Positions 43,505-52,672 are shown, counted from the first letter of the stretch. The stretch: 64,000 bases of DNA from Leisingera daeponensis (GCF_019801465.1 NZ_JAHVJA010000003.1:62001-126000); one strand, 5' to 3'. Numbers and translations: made by a program. Notes: generated by a model not told the origin, from the letters alone.

Positions 43505-44899
43505 ATGTTCAGGAACTTCGGCAAGCGAACGGAAACTGCAGGCGCTGGGGAGACGGTTGTGCCGCTGTGGCCCGAGGCCGGCGGCGAGGCTGCCGCAGCA
43601 GAGACGGAAGCCAATGAAGAGAGCCTCAAGCTGACCGCGTTTCTGGAGCTGAAAAGCCGGATGCATGAGGCGGTGATCGACCGGCTGAACCTGTCGGTGA
43701 TCGACAAGGTCGAGCCGGAGGAACTGCGCCGCGAAGTGGCGGCGCTGGTCAGCGACGTGCTGGCTGAGGAGAACAACCCGCTGCGCGCCGATGAATTCCG
43801 CCGCCTGGTGGATGAGCTGATCGATGAGGTTCTGGGGCTGGGGCCGCTGGAGCCCCTGCTGGCCGATCCCGGCATCAACGACATTCTGGTCAATGGTCAC
43901 AAGACCGTCTTCGTCGAACGCAGCGGCGTGCTGGAACAGACCGGCGTGCGTTTCCGGGATGAAAAGCACCTGCTGCGGATCATCGACAAGGTGGTTTCGC
44001 GCGTCGGCCGCCGGGTGGATGAAAGCAACCCCTGGGTGGATGCGCGGCTGGAGGACGGCAGCCGGGTCAACGCGATCATCCGGCCCTGCGCCATCGACGG
44101 CCCGTCGCTGTCGATCCGCAAGTTCGCCCGCGACCCGCTGACGATGGAGAAGCTGGTGGCGGGCAATGCGCTGAACGGGCGCGCCGCGGCTTTTCTGCAG
44201 GCGCTGGTCGAAGCGCGGGCGAATATTCTGATCTCAGGGGGCACCGGCTCCGGCAAGACCACGATGCTGAACGCGATTTCTGCAGGAATCGACCCGCGCT
44301 CGCGGATTGTCACCATCGAGGATGCGGCGGAGCTGCAATTGCAGCAGGCGCATGTGGTGCGGCTGGAAACGCGGCCGCCCAACCCCTCCGGCACCGGTGC
44401 CGTCAGCCAGCGCGACCTGGTGCGCAACGCGCTGCGGATGCGCCCGGACCGGATCATCGTCGGCGAGGTGCGCGGGGCGGAGACCTTTGACATGCTGCAG
44501 GCGATGAACACCGGCCATGACGGCTCGATGACCACTGTTCACGCCAATTCCGCCCGCGATGCGCTGGGCCGGATCGAGCAGATGGTGTCGATGATGGGGA
44601 TGGAACTGCCGCTGGCGGCGATCCGGGCGCAGATCGCCTCCGGGCTGCAGATCATCGTGCAGCTGGCCCGCCTGTCGGATGGCCAGCGGCGGGTGATGAG
44701 CATCTCGGAACTCACCGGCCTGGAGGGGGAGGTCATCACCATGCAGGATATTTTCGTGTTCCGCCGGATGGGCAAGACCGAGGACGGCGGCATTGCCGGT
44801 GAATTCATACCCACCGGGATCCGGCCGCAATGCGCTGCGCTGCTGGCAGCAGCGGGGGTGGCCATGGACCCGGCCCTGTTCCTGCCGGAGGAGAGCTGA
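43505..44899 (+). CDS. cpaF: Flp pilus secretion ATPase CpaF/TadA
   Basis: 464 residues from the ATG at 43505. The hexameric traffic ATPase motifs are Walker A GGTGSGKTTMLNAIS near residue 245, the Asp box IVTIEDAAELQL, Walker B RMRPDRIIVGEVRG, and the His box MTTVHANSARDAL. An all-helical N-terminal domain precedes GLGPLEPLLADPGINDILVNG. It powers Flp pilin assembly from the cytoplasmic side. Its ATG follows the cpaE stop by 1 base, and its stop overlaps the tadB ATG. Confidence 0.93.
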   Translation: MFRNFGKRTETAGAGETVVPLWPEAGGEAAAAETEANEESLKLTAFLELKSRMHEAVIDRLNLSVIDKVEPEELRREVAALVSDVLAEENNPLRADEFRRLVDELIDEVLGLGPLEPLLADPGINDILVNGHKTVFVERSGVLEQTGVRFRDEKHLLRIIDKVVSRVGRRVDESNPWVDARLEDGSRVNAIIRPCAIDGPSLSIRKFARDPLTMEKLVAGNALNGRAAAFLQALVEARANILISGGTGSGKTTMLNAISAGIDPRSRIVTIEDAAELQLQQAHVVRLETRPPNPSGTGAVSQRDLVRNALRMRPDRIIVGEVRGAETFDMLQAMNTGHDGSMTTVHANSARDALGRIEQMVSMMGMELPLAAIRAQIASGLQIIVQLARLSDGQRRVMSISELTGLEGEVITMQDIFVFRRMGKTEDGGIAGEFIPTGIRPQCAALLAAAGVAMDPALFLPEES

Positions 44900-45891
44900 T
44901 GCTGAATGATCTCGTGAAAGAGCTGCAAGGCTGGAACGGCCAGTTGGGCGGGTACGCGGTGTACTGCGGCATCGCGGTGGGGGTGCTGCTGCTGCTGTCC
45001 GGCCTGCGGCAGATGACCAGCCGCAAGAGCCGCTCAGCCGCATTCCGCAGCCGCCGGATGCGGATGATTGCACAGGGGCGCAGCGGCAGTGAGCGGCTCG
45101 CCATCCTGAAGCCGCCGCCGCGCCGCACCGGCTGGCAGCGCGTTCCCGTGGCGGGGGCGCTGCCGCAGATTCTGCGCCGGGCGGATGTGCCGCTGAGCCC
45201 GGGCGTGTTCTGGGCCGGCTGCGCCGCGCTGGCAGTTCTGACCGCAATCGCCGCAGCGGGTTTTGCCGGAGTGCTGCAGGCCGCCATGATTGGTGTCCTG
45301 TGCGGTTTCGGCCTGCCCTTTGCTCTGCTGCTTGACCGCCAGCGCAAGCAGATGGACAAGCTGGTGCACCAGTTGCCGGATGCGCTGGACATGCTGGCGC
45401 GCGGCCTGAAGGTGGGCCACCCGCTGAACAACTCCATCGGGATTGCCGCGCGTGAGATGCCCGATCCGGCCGGAACCGAGCTTGGCATCATCTACGATCA
45501 GGTGACCTATGGCGACGATTTGCCGGATGCGGTGCAGGAGTTCGCGGACAGGGCCGGCCTGGAGGACGCGCAGTATCTGGCCGCCAGCATCAGCATCCAG
45601 CATGGCACCGGCAGCGACCTGTCAGTGATGCTGGAGACCCTGGCACGGGTCATCCGCAACCGGATTGTGCTGCGCCGCAAGGTGCATGCGCTGGCCTCCG
45701 AGGGGCGGCTGACCGCCTGGCTGCTGTCGGCCCTGCCGCTGGTGATTTTTGGCGCCGTCTCGGTGCTGACGCCCAGCTACTACGCCGGTGTCGCCGATGA
45801 TCCGCTGTTCCGCCCGATGATCGGCGCGATCATTTTGCTGACGGTGCTGAATGCGCTGACGCTGCGCAAACTTGTCAATTTCAGGATCTGA
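44899..45891 (+). CDS. tadB: Flp pilus inner-membrane platform protein TadB
   Basis: 330 residues from the ATG at 44899 (ATGA overlap with cpaF). Helices lie at about 20-40, 110-145 and near 275-325. The T2SSF domain is between them (LVHQLPDALDMLARGLKVGHPLNNSIGIAAREMPDP, then DEFADRAGLEDAQYLAASISIQHGTGSDLSVML-like sequence). TadB and TadC form the inner-membrane platform on which CpaF acts. The length matches the family. Confidence 0.9.
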   Translation: MLNDLVKELQGWNGQLGGYAVYCGIAVGVLLLLSGLRQMTSRKSRSAAFRSRRMRMIAQGRSGSERLAILKPPPRRTGWQRVPVAGALPQILRRADVPLSPGVFWAGCAALAVLTAIAAAGFAGVLQAAMIGVLCGFGLPFALLLDRQRKQMDKLVHQLPDALDMLARGLKVGHPLNNSIGIAAREMPDPAGTELGIIYDQVTYGDDLPDAVQEFADRAGLEDAQYLAASISIQHGTGSDLSVMLETLARVIRNRIVLRRKVHALASEGRLTAWLLSALPLVIFGAVSVLTPSYYAGVADDPLFRPMIGAIILLTVLNALTLRKLVNFRI

Positions 45892-45906
45892 CCGGGGAGG
45901 TTCGCC

Positions 45907-46908
45907 ATGGAACAGATCGTAACAGGTTTTCTGACCCGGACCGGGCTGCCCCCCAGCGCATTGGCCGCTGCGGCTGCCGCTGCGGCCGTGCTGCTGCTGT
46001 ATTTCGGTGCCGCTGCCGCCCTGGCGCGGAAATCGCCCGCCGCAGCGCGGCTGTCGGTGCTGGGGGAGGCCCGGCGGCGGCAGTCCGGCGACCTGGCGCT
46101 GCTCAAGGCGCCCGCCGCCCGGCCCGGCAGGCTGCTGAAGGCCTTTGTGCCTGCCAGTCTGACGGAACGGTCGGAATTGGAGAACAAGCTGTCACAGGCC
46201 GGGTTTTCGCAGGCCGGGGCGCTCAGGACCTTCACGCTGATCCGGGTTTTCCTGGGGCTGGCGGTGCCGGGGCTGCTGCTGCTGGTGATCGCCGCTGCCA
46301 AGACACCGGGCCTGCTGCCGCCCAACCCGCTCACCGCGCAAGTGGCAGGCTGGACAAACCTGCAGGTGTTTCAGGCGCTGAGCGGGTTGGTGGGGAGCGG
46401 CTATTTCGGTCCGGTCTATGTGCTGAACGCCCGCGCCGCGGCCCGCCGCCGCCGGATCGAGGATGCTTTTCCCAACGCTCTGGACCTGATGCGGATTTCG
46501 GTGGATTCCGGGCTGGGCTTTGACGCCGCGATGACCCGTGTCGGCAATGAGCTGGCGCAGGCCTCGCCGGACCTGGCCTTTGAGCTGCTCAGCGTGCAGC
46601 GGCAGATCCAGGCCGGGCGCGCGCGCGGCGACGCACTGCTGGACATGGCCGGCCGCACCGGGGTGGAGACCGTCCGCTCCTTTGCCAATGTTGCCCTGCA
46701 GTCGATGCAGTTCGGCACCAGCATGGCCTCTGCGCTGGCGACTTATTCCGAGGATTTGCGCAGCCAGAGGGAAATGCGGGCGCAGGAAATGGCCAGTAAG
46801 CTGCCGGTGAAAATGTCGGCGGTTCTGGCCTCCCTGATGCTGCCCGCATTGATCATGATAACCATCGGTCCGGTGGTAATCCGCTATATCCGCTTTATTG
46901 CAAGCTGA
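45907..46908 (+). CDS. tadC: Flp pilus inner-membrane platform protein TadC
   Basis: 333 residues. An N-terminal Ala-rich helix, helices at about 95-125 and at the C-terminus, and a T2SSF domain (EDAFPNALDLMRISVDSGLGFDAAMTRVGNELAQASPDLAFELLSVQRQIQAG; YSEDLRSQREMRAQEMASKLPVKM) identify TadC. GGGGAGG lies just before the ATG. It is the last of the closely packed structural genes; 251 bases of AT-richer sequence follow before the LuxR-type gene. Confidence 0.9.
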   Translation: MEQIVTGFLTRTGLPPSALAAAAAAAAVLLLYFGAAAALARKSPAAARLSVLGEARRRQSGDLALLKAPAARPGRLLKAFVPASLTERSELENKLSQAGFSQAGALRTFTLIRVFLGLAVPGLLLLVIAAAKTPGLLPPNPLTAQVAGWTNLQVFQALSGLVGSGYFGPVYVLNARAAARRRRIEDAFPNALDLMRISVDSGLGFDAAMTRVGNELAQASPDLAFELLSVQRQIQAGRARGDALLDMAGRTGVETVRSFANVALQSMQFGTSMASALATYSEDLRSQREMRAQEMASKLPVKMSAVLASLMLPALIMITIGPVVIRYIRFIAS

Positions 46909-47159
46909 TTCGAAACCGGTTTGGACAATTGCCGAAATTGCCTGCAATTGGTTCGGTGAAAAAGCGCCGGAACACTGAAAAAATCTCCTTAAGATTGTAA
47001 ATTTGCGTGGCTGCCCGTAATTTTCGCCAAATTCTTGACGTAATTGAATGAGCCGGCCAGCATGAGGGGACGCAATAGGGAGTTGATTGGTACGGGCGCT
47101 TGTTAAGTTGCTAAAAGCGCTATGTTAAAAGTTAATACTGCTGTGGGGGGACGCGCGTT

Positions 47160-47999
47160 ATGGGGACCAATGCGCTTTTTGACACCCACACCATTCGGGC
47201 CGCTGAGGCCGGAATGATTGCGCCAATTGCGCGCTGGTGTGAGTGTTTGCACGGCTGTGCGCCTTTCAGGGACGCGTTGAGCGGACTGGCGGCGGCCATT
47301 AAGGGGGAAGCAGCTGCAATTTGCAGGATACCGGCCAGCCAGGGCCGGGCTTCAGGAACAGTTATCTTTGACAGGTCTGCGGGCAGCGGAAACGGCCCGC
47401 CATTGGAGCGGTCCTTTGCCCGCTCGGTGCTTGGCAGCTATCTGGACAAGGCCAAGCCGGGGGCAATCTGGTACAAGTCCATGAGCGGCGAGGAGGCGGA
47501 TCCGGCACTGGACCGGTTCCATAGCGCCCGCAAACTGGTGGAACTGGCGGTGATCCCGCTGTCTTCCGGAAAGCAGCACACAGATTTTCTGGAGCTGCAT
47601 TTTTCCGCCAGGCCCGGGGCGGTGCAGCAGGCGCTTCTGAACATCATCTCCGGCACTCTCGTGCGGACCTGGACCAACCGGTCTCCGGGCCTGTACGCCG
47701 AGGCCTGCCTGCGGGAGCAGCGTGCCGCCCGCAAGGACGGGGTGCAGGCGCATCTGCTGAGCATGGAAAACCCGGCGCAGCTGAGCCGCGCTGAATACCG
47801 GGTCTGCGTGCTGCTCAGCAAGGGCCAGCCGGCCAAGCGGGTGCAGTCGGATCTGGGGATCTCAAAGTCGACCATGCGCACCCATCTGCGTAACATCTAC
47901 GCCAAGACGCAGACCAGCAACATGAGCGAGCTGGTCTATCAGCTGGTCTCGGTTGACACCTTTGCCGGCCAAACGCCGCGGCGGAGTTCTGCCGCGTGA
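47160..47999 (+). CDS. LuxR-type HTH regulator inside the Tad locus
   Basis: 279 residues. The C-terminal LuxR/GerE HTH is AQLSRAEYRVCVLLSKGQPAKRVQSDLGISKSTMRTHLRNIYAKTQTSNMSELVYQLV, about residues 205-260. The first 200 residues form a single soluble domain that I do not recognise as an autoinducer-binding or receiver domain; there is no clear phospho-Asp. It is placed after tadC and overlaps the prepilin peptidase gene by 4 bases (GTGA), so peptidase and regulator are made together. A role in switching pilus genes on is likely but inferred. Confidence 0.8.
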   Translation: MGTNALFDTHTIRAAEAGMIAPIARWCECLHGCAPFRDALSGLAAAIKGEAAAICRIPASQGRASGTVIFDRSAGSGNGPPLERSFARSVLGSYLDKAKPGAIWYKSMSGEEADPALDRFHSARKLVELAVIPLSSGKQHTDFLELHFSARPGAVQQALLNIISGTLVRTWTNRSPGLYAEACLREQRAARKDGVQAHLLSMENPAQLSRAEYRVCVLLSKGQPAKRVQSDLGISKSTMRTHLRNIYAKTQTSNMSELVYQLVSVDTFAGQTPRRSSAA

Positions 48000-48478
48000 C
48001 GGGTGCCGCTCAGCTGCTGCCGCTGGCTGCGGCCGGCCCGGTGCTGATCTATGCCGGGCTGGGCGACCTGCGGCACTTGCGGCTGTCCAACAGGACGATG
48101 CTGGCGCTGGCGGCAGCCTTTGTGCTGACCGCGCCGCTGCTGCCGCTGGCGGAATCCGGGCTGCGCCTGCTGTCGGCAGGCATCGTCTTCGCGCTGTGCT
48201 TTGCGCTGTTTTGCGCGCGTGTGCTGGCGGGCGGCGACGTCAAGATGATGGCTCTGGCAATGCTGTTCGTGCCGTCCTCCGCGCTGGCGGCATTCGGATG
48301 GTGCTTCAGCGCCGCAATGCTCACCGTGCCCATAGCCTTGACGCTGCTGGGCCGGACGGAGGCCGCCGCCGGCTGGCGGCATTGGGCCTCGCTTCAGACG
48401 CCGGGGAGAATGCCGATGGGGGCGGCAATTTCCCTGGCGCTGATGCTGCTGCTGGTTGCGCTGGCCGTCAGCGCCTGA
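47996..48478 (+). CDS. prepilin peptidase (CpaA/TadV type)
   Basis: 160 residues from a GTG that overlaps the LuxR-type gene stop. It is an integral-membrane A24 aspartic peptidase of the short TadV type lacking the methylase domain. The first catalytic aspartate is in IYAGLGDLRHLRLSN, and the second in the AGGDVKMMALAMLF motif (GxGD-like). It should process Flp and the TadE/F/G pseudopilins. It closes the locus, whereas in many Tad clusters it lies near the pilin gene. Confidence 0.83.
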   Translation: MTGAAQLLPLAAAGPVLIYAGLGDLRHLRLSNRTMLALAAAFVLTAPLLPLAESGLRLLSAGIVFALCFALFCARVLAGGDVKMMALAMLFVPSSALAAFGWCFSAAMLTVPIALTLLGRTEAAAGWRHWASLQTPGRMPMGAAISLALMLLLVALAVSA

Positions 48479-48499
48479 TTCTGCACGGCGGCTGAAAAC

Positions 48500-48958
48500 T
48501 CAGCGGGCGGCGGGAAACACCGCCGTCCGCTTGACCGTTCCGTAGACAAAACTGGTGTCGATAGAGGCAATGCCGCCGACAGGGTGGATCCGGTTGCGGA
48601 TGAACTCCTCATAGGCTTCCAGATCCGGCACCAGCACCCGCAACTGGTAATCCATCGCGCCGGTCAGCACGTGGCACTCCAGCACTTCGTCGATCAGCTG
48701 CATCTTGCGCTCGAAATTCTTCACGTCCGCCTCGCCGTGCCGCTCCAGCTTGATGCGGACAAAGACGGTGATCGGCAGGCCGTAGGATTTGGCGTCCACC
48801 ACCGCGCTGTAACCCTGGATCACGCCCTGCGCTTCCAGATTGCGCACCCGCCGCAGGCAAGGGGAGGGGGACAGGTTCACCGCCTCTGCCAGATCTTGGT
48901 TGGTCATCCGCCCGTCGCATTGCAGGGCACGGATGATTTGGCGGTCCTTACTGTCCAT
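48500..48958 (-). CDS. mdeR: Lrp/AsnC family regulator of the methionine catabolic genes
   Basis: 152 residues. The HTH is MDSKDRQIIRALQCDGRMTNQDLAEAVNLSPSPCLRRVRNLEAQGVIQGY, followed by the RAM effector-binding domain (TVFVRIKLERHGEADVKNFERKM; ECHVLTGAMDYQLRVLVPDLEAYEEFIRNRI). It is divergent from mdeA across a 116-base gap with a perfect 19-bp palindrome. In Pseudomonas putida an Lrp-like MdeR beside mdeA and mdeB activates them. The same three-gene layout here supports the name. Confidence 0.8.
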   Translation of the reverse strand: MDSKDRQIIRALQCDGRMTNQDLAEAVNLSPSPCLRRVRNLEAQGVIQGYSAVVDAKSYGLPITVFVRIKLERHGEADVKNFERKMQLIDEVLECHVLTGAMDYQLRVLVPDLEAYEEFIRNRIHPVGGIASIDTSFVYGTVKRTAVFPAAR

Positions 48959-48971
48959 TTAAAATCCCCTA

Positions 48972-48990
48972 ATTGGCAGAATCTGCCAAT
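48972..48990. promoter_or_regulatory. perfect palindrome between mdeR and mdeA
   Basis: ATTGGCAGAATCTGCCAAT is a perfect 19-bp odd palindrome centred on A48981, 13 bases upstream of the mdeR start and about 85 bases before mdeA. Lrp/AsnC proteins bind such inverted repeats, so it is the likely MdeR site. Confidence 0.65.
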
Positions 48991-49074
48991 ATTGATAGTC
49001 GGATCAGAATAATTCGCAATCCATTGCTGATAAAACAATCGGATGATGCCTGTAACAACAAACAGGAGCATCCC

Positions 49075-50277
49075 ATGAAAACCTCCGGCGGCTTTGCCAC
49101 ACGTGCCATCCACCACGCCTATGACCCGCAAGAGAACGAAGGCGCGCTGACGCCGCCGCTGCACCTGACATCGACCTTCACCTTCGAGACCGCAGAGGCC
49201 GGCGGCGAGATGTTCGCAGGCGAGCGTCAGGGGCATATCTACAGCCGGATTTCCAACCCGACCTGCGACCTGCTGGAGCAGCGCATCGCCACGCTGGAAG
49301 GCGCTGAGGCGGGCCTTGCGCTCAGCAGCGGCATGGGCGCCATCACCGCGGTTCTGTGGACGCTGCTCAGCCCCGGTGACGAGGTGATCGTGGACAAGAC
49401 GCTTTACGGCTGCACTTTCGCCTACATGCGCCACGGTCTGGCGAAGTGGGGCGTTACCATCACCCATGTCGACATGACCGACATGGAGAACCTGCGCGCG
49501 GCTGTCTCGGAAAAGACCCGCGTGGTCTATTTCGAAACCCCGGCCAACCCGAACATGCGGCTGGTCGACATTGCTGCGGCTTCTGAAATCGCCCATGCCG
49601 CGGGCGCGCAGGTGGTGGTCGACAACACCTATGCCACCCCCTATCTGACCCGCCCGATCGAGCTGGGCGCTGATATCGTGGTTCATTCGGCCACCAAATA
49701 CCTGGGCGGCCACGGCGATGTGGTGGCGGGCCTGGTCGTGGGCACCGCCGAGCAGATCGGTGAAATCCGCCTGGTCGGCATGAAGGACATGACCGGCGCG
49801 GTGATGGCGCCCTTCAACGCCATGCTGATCCTGCGCGGCCTCAAGACCCTGGCGCTGCGGATGGACCGCCACTGCGCCTCCGCCGTGACCGTGGCGGATT
49901 ACTTGGCCGCCCACCCGGCAGTGAAGTCGGTTTCCTTCCCGGGTCACGACAGCTTTGCCCAGGCCGATGTCGCCAAGCGCCAGATGGCGCAGCCGGGCGC
50001 CATGATCGCGTTTGAGGTCGAAGGCGGCCTGCAGGGCGGTATCGCCTTCATGAACGGGCTTCAGATGATCCAGCGCGCGGTGTCGCTGGGTGATGCCGAA
50101 ACCCTGATCCAGCACCCTGCCTCGATGACCCATTCGACCTATACTCCGGAAGAGCGCGCCGAGCACGGCATCAGCGACGGGCTGATCCGGTTGTCGGTGG
50201 GGCTGGAGGACGTGGCCGACATCCTGGCCGACCTGGAACAGGCCTTGCCCGCCCCCGTTCAGCACGCCGCCGAATAA
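49075..50277 (+). CDS. mdeA: L-methionine gamma-lyase
   Basis: 400 residues from the ATG at 49075, preceded by AGGAGC. It is a Cys/Met-metabolism PLP enzyme. It cleaves L-methionine to methanethiol, ammonia and 2-oxobutyrate. The PLP lysine is in VVHSATKYLGGHGDVVAG near residue 205, and YSRISNPTCDLLEQRIA precedes it. The cysteine in DKTLYGCTFAY is typical of methionine gamma-lyases rather than cystathionine gamma-synthases. It starts an operon with an E1 dehydrogenase for the product 2-oxobutyrate. Confidence 0.88.
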   Translation: MKTSGGFATRAIHHAYDPQENEGALTPPLHLTSTFTFETAEAGGEMFAGERQGHIYSRISNPTCDLLEQRIATLEGAEAGLALSSGMGAITAVLWTLLSPGDEVIVDKTLYGCTFAYMRHGLAKWGVTITHVDMTDMENLRAAVSEKTRVVYFETPANPNMRLVDIAAASEIAHAAGAQVVVDNTYATPYLTRPIELGADIVVHSATKYLGGHGDVVAGLVVGTAEQIGEIRLVGMKDMTGAVMAPFNAMLILRGLKTLALRMDRHCASAVTVADYLAAHPAVKSVSFPGHDSFAQADVAKRQMAQPGAMIAFEVEGGLQGGIAFMNGLQMIQRAVSLGDAETLIQHPASMTHSTYTPEERAEHGISDGLIRLSVGLEDVADILADLEQALPAPVQHAAE

Positions 50278-50287
50278 GGAGAGAGCC

Positions 50288-52672
50288 ATGCGCCCCGATC
50301 TGACACATCTCAAGACCATCGAACAGCGGCTGCTGTGGCTGTCGCATTGGATGATCCACAACGCGAACCACATCCGCCCCAAGGCGGACGGGATCAAGAT
50401 CGGGGGGCATCAGGCGTCTTCGGCGTCTATGGTGTCGATCATGACGGCGCTGTACTTCTCGGCGCTGAAGCCGGGCGACCGGGTGGCGGTGAAACCGCAT
50501 GCCTCGCCCGTCTTCCATGCGATGCAGTACCTGATGGGCAACCAGACGCGCGAGAAGATGGAGAACTTCCGCGGTTTCGGCGGGGTGCAGAGCTACCCCA
50601 GCCGCACCAAGGACGTGGATGACGTGGATTTCTCCACCGGCTCTGTCGGCCTTGGCGTCGGGATCACCGCGCTGGCCTCGCTGGTGCAGGATTTCATCAC
50701 CGCCAAGGACTGGGGCCAGGACGCCCGCACCGGCCGCATGGTGGCGCTGGCAGGTGATGCCGAGCTGGACGAGGGCAACATCTACGAGGTGCTGCAGGAA
50801 GGCTGGAAGAACGATCTGCGCAATTGCTGGTGGATCATCGACTACAACCGACAGTCGCTGGACGGGATCGTCCGGGAGGGGCTGTTCGAGCGGATCGAAA
50901 AGATCTTCGGCGCCTTCGGCTGGGACGTGGTGCGGGTGAAATACGGCGCCCTGCAGCGGGCCGCGTTCGAGGAGCCGGGCGGCGAAGCCTTGCGTGCCTG
51001 GATCGACGCCTGCCCCAACCAGGAGTACTCCGCGCTTACCTACATGGGCGGCGCGGTCTGGCGGCAGCGCCTGATGGACGACCTCGGCGACCAGGGCGAG
51101 GTCAGTGCGCTGATTGAGAAGCGCAGCGATGATGAGCTGGCCGAGCTGATGGAAAACCTCGGCGGCAACTGCGTGGAGACGATGGCGGATGCGTTCGCCG
51201 CCGTCACCCACGACCGCCCGGTCTGCTTCCTGGCCTACACGGTCAAGGGCTGGGGCACGCCGATTGCCGGCCACAAGGACAATCACGGCGGGCTGATGAC
51301 CAAGTCGCAGATGACGGAGTGGCAGGCCCATATGGGCGTCGCCGCAGGAGAGGAGTGGGACCCCTTCGCCACCGTCTCCGACCCCGCCGCGCTGCAGGGC
51401 TTCCTGCGTCAGGTGCCGTTCTTTGCCGAAGGCCCGCGCCGCCATTTCGACGCGCCGCTGCCGGTGCCTGCTATCGCAATAGACACCTCCCGCGAAATCT
51501 CGACCCAGATGGCGTTCGGCAAGATCCTCGACGATCTGTCCAAGGGCAGCAGCGAACTAGCGGCGCGGATCCTGACCACTTCGCCCGATGTGACCGGCAC
51601 CACCGGACTGGGGCCTTGGGTCAACCGGCGCAAGCTGTTTGCCCGCGAGGTGCAGCAGGATGCCTTTATCGAGCACCGTATCCCGTCAACGGCGAAATGG
51701 AACTTCGCTCCCGAAGGCCAGCACCTGGAACTGGGCATCGCGGAGATGAACCTGTTCCTGCTCCTGGGCGCCGCAGGCCTGTCGCATTCTCTGTTCGGCA
51801 AGCGGCTGATCCCCATCGGAACAGTCTACGATCCCTTTGTCTGCCGCGGTCTCGATGCGCTGAACTATGCCTGCTACCAGGACGCGCGGTTCATGATCGT
51901 CGGCACCCCGTCGGGTGTAACGCTGGCACCAGAAGGTGGCGCGCACCAGTCCATCGGCACGCCGCTCATCGGGATGTCGCAGGACGGGCTGGCGGCGTTT
52001 GAGCCGGCCTTCGCCGACGAGCTGGCGGTAATCATGGAATGGGCCTTCAACTACCTGCAGCGCGACGGCGAGGGCGACCCGGATGAGCGCACCTGGCTCC
52101 GGGATGAGACCGGCGGTTCGGTCTACCTGCGCCTGACCACCAGCCCGATGGAGCAGCCTGGCAAGCGCGCCGATGAGGATTTCCGCCAAGGCTCCATCGA
52201 CGGCGGATACTGGCTGCGCAAGCCGGGGCCGAATTGCGATGTGGTGATCGCTTACCAGGGCGCGGTGGCGCCGGAGGCGATCAAGGCCGCGGGCATCATC
52301 GGCGAAAGCCGCCGCGACGTGGGCGTGCTGGCGGTGACCTCCGCCGACCGGCTGAACGCGGGCTGGTCCGCTGCGCAGCGGGCTCGTTCGCGCGGCAACG
52401 CCGCCGCGCAATCCCATATCGAAACACTGATGGGCGGCCTGCCGCCCCATTGCAAGGTCATCACCGTGATCGACGGCCACCCGGCGACGCTCGCCTGGCT
52501 GGGCGGGGTGGCGGGCCACCAGACCGTGCCCTTGGGGGTGGAGCATTTCGGACAGACCGGAACTATCGGCGACCTCTACCGCCACCACGGGCTGGACGCT
52601 GCCGCAATCGTGGCCAAGGTGAACGGGCTGACCGCCGGCAAACGGGTCAGTAACGCTGTGCCGGCCGGGTGA
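50288..52672 (+). CDS. mdeB: 2-oxobutyrate dehydrogenase E1-like, thiamine-diphosphate enzyme
   Basis: 794 residues, close in layout to the homodimeric AceE-type E1 and to transketolase. The N-terminal ThDP region contains ADGIKIGGHQASSASMVSIMTALYF and GDAELDEGNIYEVLQEGWKNDLRNCWWIIDYNRQSLDG, matching the GD-x(n)-N metal/ThDP motif. The C-terminal half has LGIAEMNLFLLLGAAGLSH and the transketolase-C fold. In the P. putida mde operon MdeB converts the 2-oxobutyrate made by MdeA. It follows mdeA by 10 bases with AAGGAGAG before its ATG. Confidence 0.8.
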   Translation: MRPDLTHLKTIEQRLLWLSHWMIHNANHIRPKADGIKIGGHQASSASMVSIMTALYFSALKPGDRVAVKPHASPVFHAMQYLMGNQTREKMENFRGFGGVQSYPSRTKDVDDVDFSTGSVGLGVGITALASLVQDFITAKDWGQDARTGRMVALAGDAELDEGNIYEVLQEGWKNDLRNCWWIIDYNRQSLDGIVREGLFERIEKIFGAFGWDVVRVKYGALQRAAFEEPGGEALRAWIDACPNQEYSALTYMGGAVWRQRLMDDLGDQGEVSALIEKRSDDELAELMENLGGNCVETMADAFAAVTHDRPVCFLAYTVKGWGTPIAGHKDNHGGLMTKSQMTEWQAHMGVAAGEEWDPFATVSDPAALQGFLRQVPFFAEGPRRHFDAPLPVPAIAIDTSREISTQMAFGKILDDLSKGSSELAARILTTSPDVTGTTGLGPWVNRRKLFAREVQQDAFIEHRIPSTAKWNFAPEGQHLELGIAEMNLFLLLGAAGLSHSLFGKRLIPIGTVYDPFVCRGLDALNYACYQDARFMIVGTPSGVTLAPEGGAHQSIGTPLIGMSQDGLAAFEPAFADELAVIMEWAFNYLQRDGEGDPDERTWLRDETGGSVYLRLTTSPMEQPGKRADEDFRQGSIDGGYWLRKPGPNCDVVIAYQGAVAPEAIKAAGIIGESRRDVGVLAVTSADRLNAGWSAAQRARSRGNAAAQSHIETLMGGLPPHCKVITVIDGHPATLAWLGGVAGHQTVPLGVEHFGQTGTIGDLYRHHGLDAAAIVAKVNGLTAGKRVSNAVPAG

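Noticed and set aside
47085-47110. Possible sigma-54 promoter (TGGTACG then TTGT) before the LuxR-type gene
   Set aside because: The spacing does not place GG and GC at -24 and -12; the second element lacks GC.
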